A stretch of 17,609 nt of DNA, from the NCBI GenBank assembly GCA_048493715.1, contig JBGDCZ010000047.1, positions 1-17,609 on the forward strand. Direction: 5' to 3'. Position 1 is the first letter of the stretch. Each line of letters begins with the position of its first letter. Origin of the DNA: Arsenophonus sp048493715. Its GTDB lineage: Bacteria; Pseudomonadota; Gammaproteobacteria; Enterobacterales; Enterobacteriaceae. The notes beneath the pieces are model-generated. The model was not told where the DNA came from. It was given only the letters and a program-made list of their open reading frames with translations, and made no database searches. This document shows, in pieces, positions 1 to 6,714 of the stretch. A program made the position numbers and the translations under genes.

Positions 1-198
1 ACTAAAACCGCAGTTGATACTGGTGCTGGTGTAATTAAAACTGCTGCTGATACTGATGCTGATGTAACTAAGAGTACTGCTGACACAGTTGGTAATCTTG
101 CTGGCTTCACGACTGGGTTATCTCTTACTGATAATATTAATGACCCAGAGTTAGATGACTTAAAAAATAAAACTGATGATGTCGGTCACCAACTTTAA
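1..198 (+). CDS. C-terminal end of a protein with 11-residue repeats (partial, 5' end outside window)
   Basis: Frame 1 is open from the window edge to TAA at 196-198 and encodes 65 residues. The first half consists of 11-residue units rich in Lys, Thr, Ala and Asp: TKTAVDTGAGV, IKTAADTDADV and TKSTADTVGNL. The rest is acidic and ends KTDDVGHQL. Periodic K-T-A-x-D-T spacing is typical of amphipathic 11-mer helices, as in LEA-like or apolipoprotein-like proteins. That is a resemblance in pattern only and I do not recognise a family. No Cys, membrane segment or enzyme motif is visible. An intrinsic terminator follows 38 bases after the stop, so this is the last gene of its transcript. The reading frame is clear; the function is unknown. 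Confidence 0.6.
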   Translation, partial: TKTAVDTGAGVIKTAADTDADVTKSTADTVGNLAGFTTGLSLTDNINDPELDDLKNKTDDVGHQL

Positions 199-236
199 GG
201 CATGAACCAGCAACAAAAATAAGTTTTAAATTAATT

Positions 237-275
237 AATACCTCTTCATTGTAGTTAATAAAGAAGAGGTATTTT
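237..275 (+). terminator. Intrinsic terminator after the repeat protein
   Basis: AATACCTCTTC (237-247) pairs perfectly with GAAGAGGTATT (263-273) as an 11-bp stem with a 15-base loop, running into TTTT and then ACTTT. It sits just downstream of the stop at 198. Confidence 0.75.
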
Positions 276-1149
276 ACTTTATGCTATTATGTCAATGAGC
301 AATAAATTAAAAAAATAAATATTAATACTGTTAGTTAACAAGACAGTTTATTATTTAAAAATATTTAATTTTTATTATTAATAAAATTTTAACAAAACCA
401 TGAAATATCTAGCTAGATATTAGATTTCACTTAATGAGTATCTAAAGGATAATTATCTTAAAATAAATGTAAATTTTATGTTTGTGAAACTAACATCGTC
501 ATATTTTAGTAAAAAAATTAATTTTAATCTTATATTTTTATTATCAGTATATGACCATTTAAAGCTAAAAGTGCTAACTTTGCATTTAAAATAACAAATA
601 AGTTTGTTAGTTAAATGGTAATAATTTAATTAAATATAATTATTAAAATAATAAAATTTGATCAATAATTCATATAATGAAAATATCAATTTTTTAAGAA
701 TATTCATGCTTACCGCTTTTGTTAGATAGTTAAATAACTCGTTATCCATAAAATATTTATATCTAATAACACGAAGCTAAAATGAAAAAATAAAATGATT
801 ATCAAGTTTGATAAAGAAATTATTCATTTAATGAAATAACCATACTATCACTTTTAAAAGTATAACATTACAAGATAATTTTTTAAAACAATTTACCTAC
901 TCATTAATAATTAATGATGAAGCACTACAAAATCAGACCAATACGGTTACGCCATCTCTCCTGACTAAAGTACAAAGTTTTATGACGCATCGGATAATCT
1001 AATCTAGCCAAACAATCAGATATAATAGTGCTCATAATATTAAATATTTTTTATACTATATTATTAACTAAAAATGTCATTTTAGCGGTATGTTGCAATC
1101 AATAACAAAATGTTCATCTATCATTAATGATAATTATTATCGTTAATGT
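276..1149. other. AT-rich gene-poor spacer
   Basis: About 870 bases of very AT-rich DNA with stops in all frames. I found no ORF with a ribosome site, no tRNA-like fold and no convincing pseudogene. A short stretch near 920-1008 is less AT-rich and could be a worn gene remnant, but I cannot align it to anything. Confidence 0.6.
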
Positions 1150-1159
1150 GGAGAAAAGA

Positions 1160-1399
1160 GTGATAAAATTATTATCTAGGCTATTTATTTTCATAGTCCT
1201 GCTTGGCACCAGCACTGTCTCAATTAGTAGTGTATCAGCATCTGGCCAAATTAAAGATGCTGACATAATAGAACAAGAGAGTGGCACTACTAAAAGTTCT
1301 AATCCAATATCATCAGCTACAGCAAGTCCTGATTGCGTCTTTCCCATGAAAAAAGATGTTATCCAAACAACTCCAGTGCTACAGACTCTGTCTCAATAA
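1160..1399 (+). CDS. Small exported protein, no recognised family
   Basis: I place the start at GTG 1160 because GGAG at 1150-1153 lies 6 bases upstream; the in-frame ATG at 1127 has no ribosome site. The product is 79 residues. A basic start (MIKLLSRL), a hydrophobic stretch (FIFIVLLG) and a small-residue region ending VSASG form a typical Sec signal peptide of about 28 residues. The mature part, roughly 50 residues, is polar, Ser/Thr rich and has a single Cys. It is not an entericidin: there is no lipobox. Function is unknown. Being short and a possible orphan, it may be a lineage-specific secreted protein or a remnant of a longer one. Confidence 0.5.
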   Translation: MIKLLSRLFIFIVLLGTSTVSISSVSASGQIKDADIIEQESGTTKSSNPISSATASPDCVFPMKKDVIQTTPVLQTLSQ

Positions 1400-1440
1400 C
1401 GGACTATCAAACGCACAACAATAATCCCAAATCCAAAAAT

Positions 1441-1557
1441 TGAGTGTTAGACAAACCATACCAGGGACGGAGATGGCGCCTGACTAGCCTGCTGACACTC
1501 AAACAGCATTATTTAGCTTGCAAACTATTTCTATATTAGCCAGCCTCCGTCTTTTTT
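1441..1557. terminator. Structured convergent spacer: terminator(s), possible small RNA
   Basis: Two inverted repeats interleave. TGAGTGTTAG (1441-1450) pairs with CTGACACTCA (1492-1501) with one G-U pair. GACGGAG (1466-1472) pairs with CTCCGTC (1545-1551), which is followed by TTTTTT (1552-1557). The second looks like a plus-strand terminator stem, but its 72-base loop is long. The first, read on the minus strand, is followed by ATTTTT and would end tsuB transcription. The region lies between the convergent small exported gene and tsuB. It is also more GC-rich than its surroundings, so a short plus-strand RNA of about 90-120 bases is possible. Confidence 0.45.
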
Positions 1558-1587
1558 GAATAAGCGTGTTCAATCAATGTTATTATC

Positions 1588-1818
1588 TTATGCGCTTTTT
1601 TTAAGGGTTATTTGCCATTGAGCATTGCCAGTTTGTTGAAAATCGATCACTTGATGACCTGATTGGGCTGCCCACTTGGGAATATTTTCTGTCGCTTGAG
1701 CGAAATCATACTTAATAACTAACATATCACCGCTTTTCATTAAATTTATCACCTCTTTCGCTTGAATAAGAGGATATGGGCATAACGTTCCTCTGGTATC
1801 TAGCTGAATTTCACTCAT
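1588..1818 (-). CDS. tsuB: TsuB/YeeD, TusA-family thiosulfate sulfur-handling protein
   Basis: A 76-residue protein of the TusA/SirA fold with the conserved Cys-Pro-x-Pro motif (CPYPL, catalytic Cys13). It matches remembered E. coli YeeD closely through the QATE-IP-WAA and GDxLVI blocks and has the family's usual length (75-78). In E. coli, YeeD works in the cytosol with the membrane channel YeeE (TsuA) to take up thiosulfate and pass its sulfane sulfur onward. I prefer ATG 1818 because GAGG (1828-1831) lies 9 bases upstream; a TTG at 1824 would leave only 3. It follows tsuA by 12 bases, an operon arrangement. The partner tsuA is broken while this gene is intact, so its present role may differ or it may be next to decay. 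Family assignment is firm; present activity is inferred. Confidence 0.88.
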   Translation of the reverse strand: MSEIQLDTRGTLCPYPLIQAKEVINLMKSGDMLVIKYDFAQATENIPKWAAQSGHQVIDFQQTGNAQWQITLKKSA

Positions 1819-1830
1819 ACACAATAACCT

Positions 1831-2883
1831 CTATGATTTTATTTGCCATCGACGGATCAGAGTAAAATAACTGACGATCCAACTACCGATAATAATACAA
1901 GGAATAAACACCCAGCCTTGCCAAGAGAACCAAGCGGTATTGATGAATGTATTTCCTAGCATACAACCACCTGCCAAACCGCTACCGATCTCCATCAATA
2001 GACCACCAATGAAACTGTTAACCATTGTAGTCAAACCAGGGTTTCTAAATCTGAACTCTTGACTTCCTTTCGCTGCAATGAATGAACCTAACAAAAGCCC
2101 GATCAACAAATAGCCTGACCAGTCAAAAAATTTTAAATTTCCATCAACTGCTAATGAAAATAATTGTGCACTAGGTCCGCTAATACCAAGCCCACCAATC
2201 AGCCCTGCCGATAAGCTTGCTGGCCAGGCCAATAGCACAATAATTCCAACCAATATTGCGGTGATAAAAGGATGCCAACGAGTTTCAAATAGCAGATGGC
2301 CAATTCCTGTCTTTTTTGCGCTTATTTGCTATATTAATATGTTTACATTATTTAATATGGCTAATAGATAAATAGATTGTTAGTGAGATTAAGGCAACGA
2401 TGATTATATAAGGTGATACATGAAAAGTTTGCATAATTGTTCCGCTATCTAATATCTGGGAGGTAATTGGTGAAAAAAAAAAAAAAAAAAAAAAGATTTA
2501 CTAGCCGGTAAACAGACAAACCAACTTGCTATAATAAATCCAATAACCGCGATAATACTGCCAATTAAACCTTCAGCTGTTCGATAGTATGTACCAGTAG
2601 AACAAGATCCGGCCAGTGCCATCCCACTACCAAATAGGATGCCACCAATAATGGTGGCTAACCATAAAAATTTACTATAAGGGATCACCACTAATCCTAT
2701 ACTTTGTAGCCCAAATAACCCGATACTCTGAATAGAAATAACAATTAAGATAGCAATTATCATTTGGCTATCACGAAATAAGTAGAAATCTCTTAATGTT
2801 AGCTAAAAAAAACACCCCCGTTACATAACAAAACCAAATGTTCCACCTAAGACTAAACCAGATATATGAGATAAACTTATCAT
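1831..2883 (-). pseudogene. tsuA: tsuA (yeeE) thiosulfate transporter pseudogene
   Basis: Conceptual translation recovers a full-length YeeE/YedE-family membrane protein of about 350 residues (E. coli YeeE 352). The start is ATG 2883 with AAGGAA (2892-2897) 8 bases upstream, reading MISLSHISGLVLGGTFGFVM. Lesions in order: TAA at 2821-2823 (a Gln codon in relatives), TAG at 2803-2805, a T22 run (plus strand A, 2473-2494) that shifts frame, TAA at 2348-2350, and a frameshift near the six-base run at 2312-2317. The remaining reading frames keep the AGSCSTGTYYR and AGGCMLGN cysteine motifs that line the thiosulfate path in the family, so decay looks recent. The C-terminal part (from about 2310 down to 1831) is a clean match. 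Several independent lesions make a functional product very unlikely. Confidence 0.9.
2473..2494. repeat. 22-base A/T homopolymer inside tsuA pseudogene
   Basis: An uninterrupted run of 22 A on the plus strand (T22 in the gene). Translated as it stands it encodes seven Phe and then leaves the conserved frame. Reading continues correctly in the frame that a 20- or 23-base run would give (…SPITSQILDSGTIMQ). Runs of this length are unstable in replication, transcription and sequencing. Confidence 0.9.
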
Positions 2884-3222
2884 TAATATCATTCCTTAAA
2901 TTAAAATAACATTTTATAAAATCGGATCTTTTGAATACGTGATAAAAAGCATATTTTTGTCTTCTTTTAAGAATAGTCAACTTGCTGAAGATCAGAGTCT
3001 TATTAATTAAAATAAATTTGTTAAATCAGTAGATTAGTTTTTATTATCGGTTTAATACCGTTTAACGTTGTTTACAACAATTTTCCATTCCGATTTAGTC
3101 TATTAAAAACATGATCACGATTTAAGCATAATTAAGTTCACCAAATTTAAAATTATTTTTAATACTTAATGTTTTTGTCTATCATCTACAAAAATAGCTT
3201 GATGTCTGAAGGAAATAATCTA
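2884..3222. promoter_or_regulatory. Divergent spacer between tsuA and LysR pseudogenes
   Basis: 339 AT-rich bases between two divergent broken genes; a LysR regulator usually binds in such a position. Two small dyads are visible: CGGT-N5-ACCG (3048-3060) and GTTGT-TT-ACAAC (3067-3078). Either could be an old operator, but each is short. No ORF is supported here. Confidence 0.3.
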
Positions 3223-4127
3223 ATGAAAATTGTGCTAAATAATCTTCCCGTATTTGTTGCTGCCGCTGAGGCCTAGCAGCTTCGCTCAAACAGCAGAAAA
3301 TTACATCTAACTCGCTCATCAGTAGCCAAAAAAATTGCTCAATTAGAAGCAAGACTCGGTATTACACTGTTCCATAGGACAACTTGCACACAAAGTTTAA
3401 CTGAGGAAGGAACACTTTATTACCAATATTGTCGGCGTGTTCTAAATGAGATAGAAAAGATAGAAGATATTCTTGATAGCAGCAAACTGGAAACTTGTGG
3501 AAAATTTAGGATCTCGATGCCAGTATTATTTGTCACTTATGCATAGCTCCATTACTAATTTCTTTAATAAAACAGTACCCTAAACTTGAATTAGAAATGT
3601 CATTCAGTGATCGTATCGTCAACCTTATCGAAGAAGGATTTGATTTATCCATTTATATTGGCCTCCTACCCGATAGCAGTAATTTAGTCGCTAGAAAGAT
3701 AGACTTACATCGTATGGCGATTTGTGCCTCCCCTCCTATCTTGCTCAAGCGGGTGAGCCACAAACGATTAAAGAATTAGCACAACATTTAGCTGTTGCTT
3801 ATTTTCGTTCCAATCAAATACAAAAATGGCACCTAAAAGGCGACAATAGTGAAATATACGAATTCAGGCCAAAAACACACTTAATGATGGATGACATGCA
3901 AGCAATAAAAGATGCAATTGTTGCAGATGCAGGTACTGCTGACTTCTTCACTAGTTAGTTAGAGAAGAACTGATCAACGGAAGCCTCAAAGAAATTATGC
4001 CTCATGCTGGCGAAATAACTTTCTCGGTGTAAAAACAACTTTCCTGTCGCGTAAAGTCCGATTAATTGTTGATACTTTAGTTAAAGATTTACCCGCTTAT
4101 ATGGAAAAAATTGCTGCTCCCACCTGA
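3223..4127 (+). pseudogene. LysR-family transcription regulator pseudogene
   Basis: The start ATG 3223 has AAGGA (3209-3213) upstream. The first frame gives an N-terminal winged helix-turn-helix of LysR type (F-V-A-A-A-E-A, then LTRSSVAKKIAQLEARLG and LFHRTT, LTEEG). A TAG at 3274-3276 interrupts it where relatives have the start of helix 2. A TAG at 3544 with a frameshift precedes IAPLLISLIKQYPKLELE and the DRIVNLIEEGFDLSIYIG block of the effector domain. Further shifts near 3735, 3943 and 4030 follow, and the true C terminus (SRKVRLIVDTLVKDLPAY) ends at TGA 4125-4127. Total length fits the family's roughly 300 residues, so the gene is complete but riddled with lesions. It diverges from tsuA and converges with azoR, so either could have been its target. 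Confidence 0.88.
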
Positions 4128-4137
4128 TCAGGTTTAA

Positions 4138-4165
4138 ACTTACTGGCATTGAAATGCCAGTAAGT
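4138..4165. terminator. Bidirectional hairpin between LysR and azoR pseudogenes
   Basis: ACTTACTGGCATT (4138-4150) and AATGCCAGTAAGT (4153-4165) form a 12-bp perfect stem with a TGAA tetraloop in a convergent spacer. U tracts on either side are poor, so it is a strong hairpin but a modest terminator. Confidence 0.6.
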
Positions 4166-4171
4166 AAATTA

Positions 4172-4778
4172 TCATACTTGAGCAATAAGACTAGCTATTT
4201 TGGCATTAGCATTGGCAATTCCCTGTTCTTTTCCATGAGGTTTCATATCCATTCCTTCAGCATAGATAAACTCCACATGAGTGATACCAATCGATCCTAA
4301 AACCGATTTCATATAAGGTGTCACTGCATCCGTCTCTTGTCCCATATGGAGACCACCACGAGAACTAACAACAATCGCACTTACACCCTCAACTAATCCC
4401 ATCGGATAAGTTTCAGTATATTTAAACGTAACATCTGCTCGGGCAACAAGATCAAACCAATTTTTCAACTGAATTGGTATATTCAAATTATACATTGGGG
4501 CACCGATAAAAATCATGTCACTTGCTTTTAGCTCAGCTATCAATTTATCTGATAGAGCTACAGCGTTAAATGCTCTTTCACTGAAATTACTACCACCTCG
4601 CATCGAATTAAATAGCTCATCTTCCAATACAGGAAGATTAAGTATAGCTAAGTCACGTATGGTAATTTCATCTTTTACCCCCCTTTAATTGTCTCTCCGC
4701 TAGAAAAGTATCAATTAAAGTATTTGTTTGAGAATTATTTCCCATTATGCTGGATTTTAAAACAAGAATTTTATTCAT
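4172..4778 (-). pseudogene. azoR: azoR (FMN-dependent NADH-azoreductase) with a single frameshift
   Basis: Start ATG 4778 has AGGAAG just upstream and gives MNKILVLKSSIMGNNSQTN, the flavodoxin-like N terminus with the phosphate-binding Ser loop. One extra G in a G6 run (plus-strand C6, 4678-4683) shifts the frame. Removing one G restores KGVKDEITIRDL… and a 201-residue product, exactly the E. coli AzoR length. The rest is clean: APMYNLNIPIQLKNWFDLVARADVTF and SSRGG motifs of the FMN and NADH sites. The enzyme reduces quinones and azo dyes with NADH in the cytosol. With just one indel in a homopolymer, this may be a new pseudogene, a slippage-rescued gene or a sequencing error. The downstream ORF alone (4172-4627) lacks the FMN phosphate loop. 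Confidence 0.85.
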
Positions 4779-4924
4779 AATATACTTCCTACTATATTAT
4801 TATTTCAGACCAATAATTTTTATTACCAGCCTGTAATTAACAACGTAGCTGATCTTACTACTAAACAAAATTTTTAGTGTTGACAGAAAGAATTTATATT
4901 TATTCCAATAATACAACAATCAAA

Positions 4925-4967
4925 AATAAAAGTCTCGACATAATATTGGCGAGGCTTTTATTTTTCC
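4925..4967 (-). terminator. Intrinsic terminator downstream of the ibpB-like gene
   Basis: AATAAAAGTCTCG (4925-4937) pairs with CGAGGCTTTTATT (4950-4962), 13 bp with one G-U pair and a 12-base loop. Read on the minus strand the hairpin ends in TTTTATTTTTG. It lies 44 bases past the stop of the heat-shock gene; T-rich sequence also follows on the plus side. Confidence 0.7.
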
Positions 4968-5005
4968 ACCTTAAGTTAATATAATGAGGCCTAATTTTCA
5001 GCAAA

Positions 5006-5472
5006 TTATTTGTTTTTTAGGCTCATTTTGCTTACTTTTTTAATCGCGATCCTTTTTATCGTTTCTTCTTTAGTGATCTGATATTGCAAGAGAATTTTAA
5101 GTAAGCCATCACACAATTCAGCATTTTGAATTTTGGCATTTTTATCTAACGGAAATTGAGCAGAAAACGATCTATGATAAATACCTTGATGTAGCCATTC
5201 ACCTTTTTTTGGCGTTTCATCTTTATATTCGCCAACAACAAATAATTGTCTATTAGAAATATGAAACATCTAATTCATTTTCAGTGAAACCTGGTACACA
5301 TTATTATTAGCTCATAATGTTTATCATCAATTTCCTTTAAATTATAGGATTCACTTGGCAATGATAGCGGCTTAACACCAGTTAAGTGACTAAATAATTT
5401 ATCTATCTTTTCAAATCTGTCAGAATATAAATCATTTGTTAAGGCTGGAAATAAACTTAATGGACGAATCAT
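5006..5472 (-). pseudogene. ibpB: ibpB-like small heat-shock protein with two frameshifts
   Basis: Start ATG 5472 has a strong AGGAGG (5479-5484) 6 bases upstream. Three frames in turn give one small heat-shock protein: MIRPLSLFPALTNDL…YNLKEIDDKHYEL, then PGFTENELDVSY, then ISNRQLFVVGEYKDE, GEWLHQGIYHRSFSAQF and a C-terminal RIAIKK. The last is the I-x-I anchor motif of alpha-crystallin proteins. The WLHQG and RIAI blocks resemble IbpB more than IbpA. Frameshifts lie near 5295 and 5260, both like one-base insertions; correcting both gives about 154 residues, slightly longer than E. coli IbpB (142) because of a lysine-rich tail. IbpB holds unfolded proteins for refolding by DnaK/ClpB. The gene is probably inactive as read, unless the indels are errors. 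Confidence 0.82.
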
Positions 5473-5478
5473 AATATA

Positions 5479-5537
5479 CCTCCTAATGTAGCTTAATTAA
5501 GCATAGAGAATTTTATTCTCTATTATTTTTATAGGAG
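5479..5537 (-). promoter_or_regulatory. Leader of ibpB-like gene: possible SD-masking RNA structure
   Basis: In the minus-strand leader, CUCCUA (5537-5532) is complementary to UAGGAG (5485-5480), which is the ribosome site of the ibpB-like gene. Between them lie a 9-bp hairpin (ATAGAGAAT/ATTCTCTAT, 5503-5523, TTT loop) and the palindrome GCTTAATTAAGC (5491-5502). Masked ribosome sites that melt on heating are usual for ibp genes (ROSE elements). The ROSE signature UYGCU is not visible, so this is only an analogous layout. Confidence 0.35.
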
Positions 5538-5967
5538 TTACTGCAGATTTTTTAATCTTATTTATTACAATAAAAATACGCGATTAAATAAAAATACCTA
5601 ATAAGCAATTAGTTATTACATTCTGTTTTTATTCACTCTTTTTTTAATATCATTATCAATCAAAGCATTCATTAGAAAATGAAAAATTAATTTTGACACT
5701 GATAAGAATTGTTTTTCGCAAATTAAAGTAAATTGACTCACTTCATTACTAGATGAAACATATGCGTTTATTTTGCCAGTTTACAATGATGTTAGTATAG
5801 AAATAATTTTGTATAATCAGATACAACTCAGTTATTATTTATATAGATTTTGACCATGATTAGCTAAATTTATTACTATATTAATAAGGAATATGAACAA
5901 ATACCCATACCCCTTATTAATATGCAATGGAAAAATAAATAGTTGGTTATAATAAACAACTTAAAAA
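5538..5967. other. AT-rich spacer with a 12-bp inverted repeat
   Basis: No ORF is supported. The only clear structure is ATATTAATAAGG (5878-5889) with CCTTATTAATAT (5912-5923), a perfect 12-bp inverted repeat around a 22-base loop holding a doubled ATACCC. It lies 45 bases past the sugE stop and could end sugE transcription, although no U tract follows on that strand. I saw no convincing sigma-32 promoter for the ibpB-like gene. Confidence 0.4.
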
Positions 5968-6282
5968 TCAATTTGCCAGTTTTAGCCCAATCAGCCCAAC
6001 AAAAATTAATCCCAAACTTAATAAGCGGAATAAACTCGCTGATTCACCAAGAAAAATAATACCAATTGTCGCCGTGCCAACAGCACCGATCCCTGTCCAA
6101 ATAGCATATGCTGTACCTGCAGGCAAGGTTTTCATTGCATAAGCTAATAATCCTATACTAAATAACATAGCAACTAAGGTAATAATACTAGGAGTTAATC
6201 TTGTAAATCCTTGTGTATATTTCAATCCTACTGCCCAAACGATTTCAAGCAAACCGGCTATTATTAAAATGAACCAGGCCAT
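5968..6282 (-). CDS. sugE: SugE/Gdx guanidinium exporter (SMR family)
   Basis: A 104-residue small multidrug resistance protein with four hydrophobic helices, nearly the length of E. coli SugE (105). It carries the Glu13 proton/substrate site in AGLLEIVWAVGLKYTQGF and the GTAYAIWTGIGAVG helix-3 motif of the Gdx subgroup, which exports guanidinium in exchange for protons. It works as an antiparallel dimer in the inner membrane. The reading frame is open 15 codons further upstream, but AGGAGG (6287-6292) sits 4 bases before ATG 6282 and only 1 before the adjacent ATG 6285, and the family begins M-x-W, so I choose 6282. Its place next to efp is ancestral (efp-ecnA-ecnB-sugE in E. coli). It is intact, unlike the genes on its left. 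Confidence 0.93.
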   Translation of the reverse strand: MAWFILIIAGLLEIVWAVGLKYTQGFTRLTPSIITLVAMLFSIGLLAYAMKTLPAGTAYAIWTGIGAVGTATIGIIFLGESASLFRLLSLGLIFVGLIGLKLAN

Positions 6283-6301
6283 CATTCCTCCTAACCATTT
6301 A

Positions 6302-6345
6302 GGGGGCGTCCCCCAACAAAATAACATTTCTCAGCTCATACTGAA
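6302..6345 (-). promoter_or_regulatory. Degenerate guanidine-II (mini-ykkC) riboswitch candidate
   Basis: The sugE leader has two hairpins separated by 14-15 bases, directly before the ribosome site, the layout of guanidine-II riboswitches that control sugE/gdx genes. Hairpin 1 (6345-6330) is UUCAGU-AUGA-GCUGAG; hairpin 2 (6314-6302) is GGGGG-ACG-CCCCC. The family requires ACGR loops in both. Here loop 1 is AUGA and loop 2 keeps ACG but has C in place of the purine. The layout and gene support the identity; the altered loops suggest weak or lost guanidinium binding. Confidence 0.45.
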
Positions 6346-6365
6346 CAACAGATAAAATTGAAAAA

Positions 6366-6394
6366 ATTATAACTAGGTAATATAAGAACTGCAA
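6366..6394 (-). promoter_or_regulatory. Sigma-70 promoter of sugE
   Basis: On the minus strand TTGCAG (6394-6389) is followed after 17 bases by a perfect TATAAT (6371-6366). Transcription would start near 6359, just in front of both leader hairpins and about 77 bases before the sugE ATG. Confidence 0.5.
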
Positions 6395-6579
6395 CACAAT
6401 GCATGTTTACTTAATCACCATTGAAGATTAGTTTATTTAGTTAAAATTGACGTCCTATTCCGTAACTATCTGCCACTAATAATGTCACAAATATTATCTG
6501 TGATTCTAACTAAAATATGTAACACAAAATCAATAACCGATTAAGCAAAGCGAATTTATTTATTAATGCTGTTGACGAT
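6395..6579. other. AT-rich spacer between sugE promoter and effector terminator
   Basis: I see no ORF or conserved structure here. In E. coli this side of sugE carries ecnA and ecnB; no signal-peptide-plus-lipobox short ORF of that type is present. Confidence 0.5.
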
Positions 6580-6648
6580 AAAAAAATATGCCTGTACTGG
6601 CTATTAAACAAACTTTTAAAACAAGTCAGCAAAAGCTCTGTACAGGCA
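6580..6648 (-). terminator. Intrinsic terminator of the effector gene
   Basis: TGCCTGTAC (6589-6597) pairs with GTACAGGCA (6640-6648). On the minus strand the 9-bp stem leads into TATTTTTTT (T7 over 6586-6580). The 42-base loop is long but has internal AT pairing. It lies 66 bases past the effector stop. Confidence 0.65.
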
Positions 6649-6714
6649 ATTATCAGGAAAAGATCAACAACTATATTGCATCAGTCAATTATATTAATTG
6701 ACCAAAATCATCTC

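Noticed and set aside
1114..1347. Minus-strand ORF opposite the small exported gene
   Set aside because: The plus strand has a ribosome site and a signal peptide; the minus frame has neither.
2771..2980. Minus-strand 69-codon ORF over the tsuA N terminus
   Set aside because: It is out of frame with the recognisable TsuA N terminus starting at 2883; its translation matches nothing.
6328..6714. ecnA/ecnB entericidin genes next to sugE
   Set aside because: No short ORF with lipobox is present on either strand.
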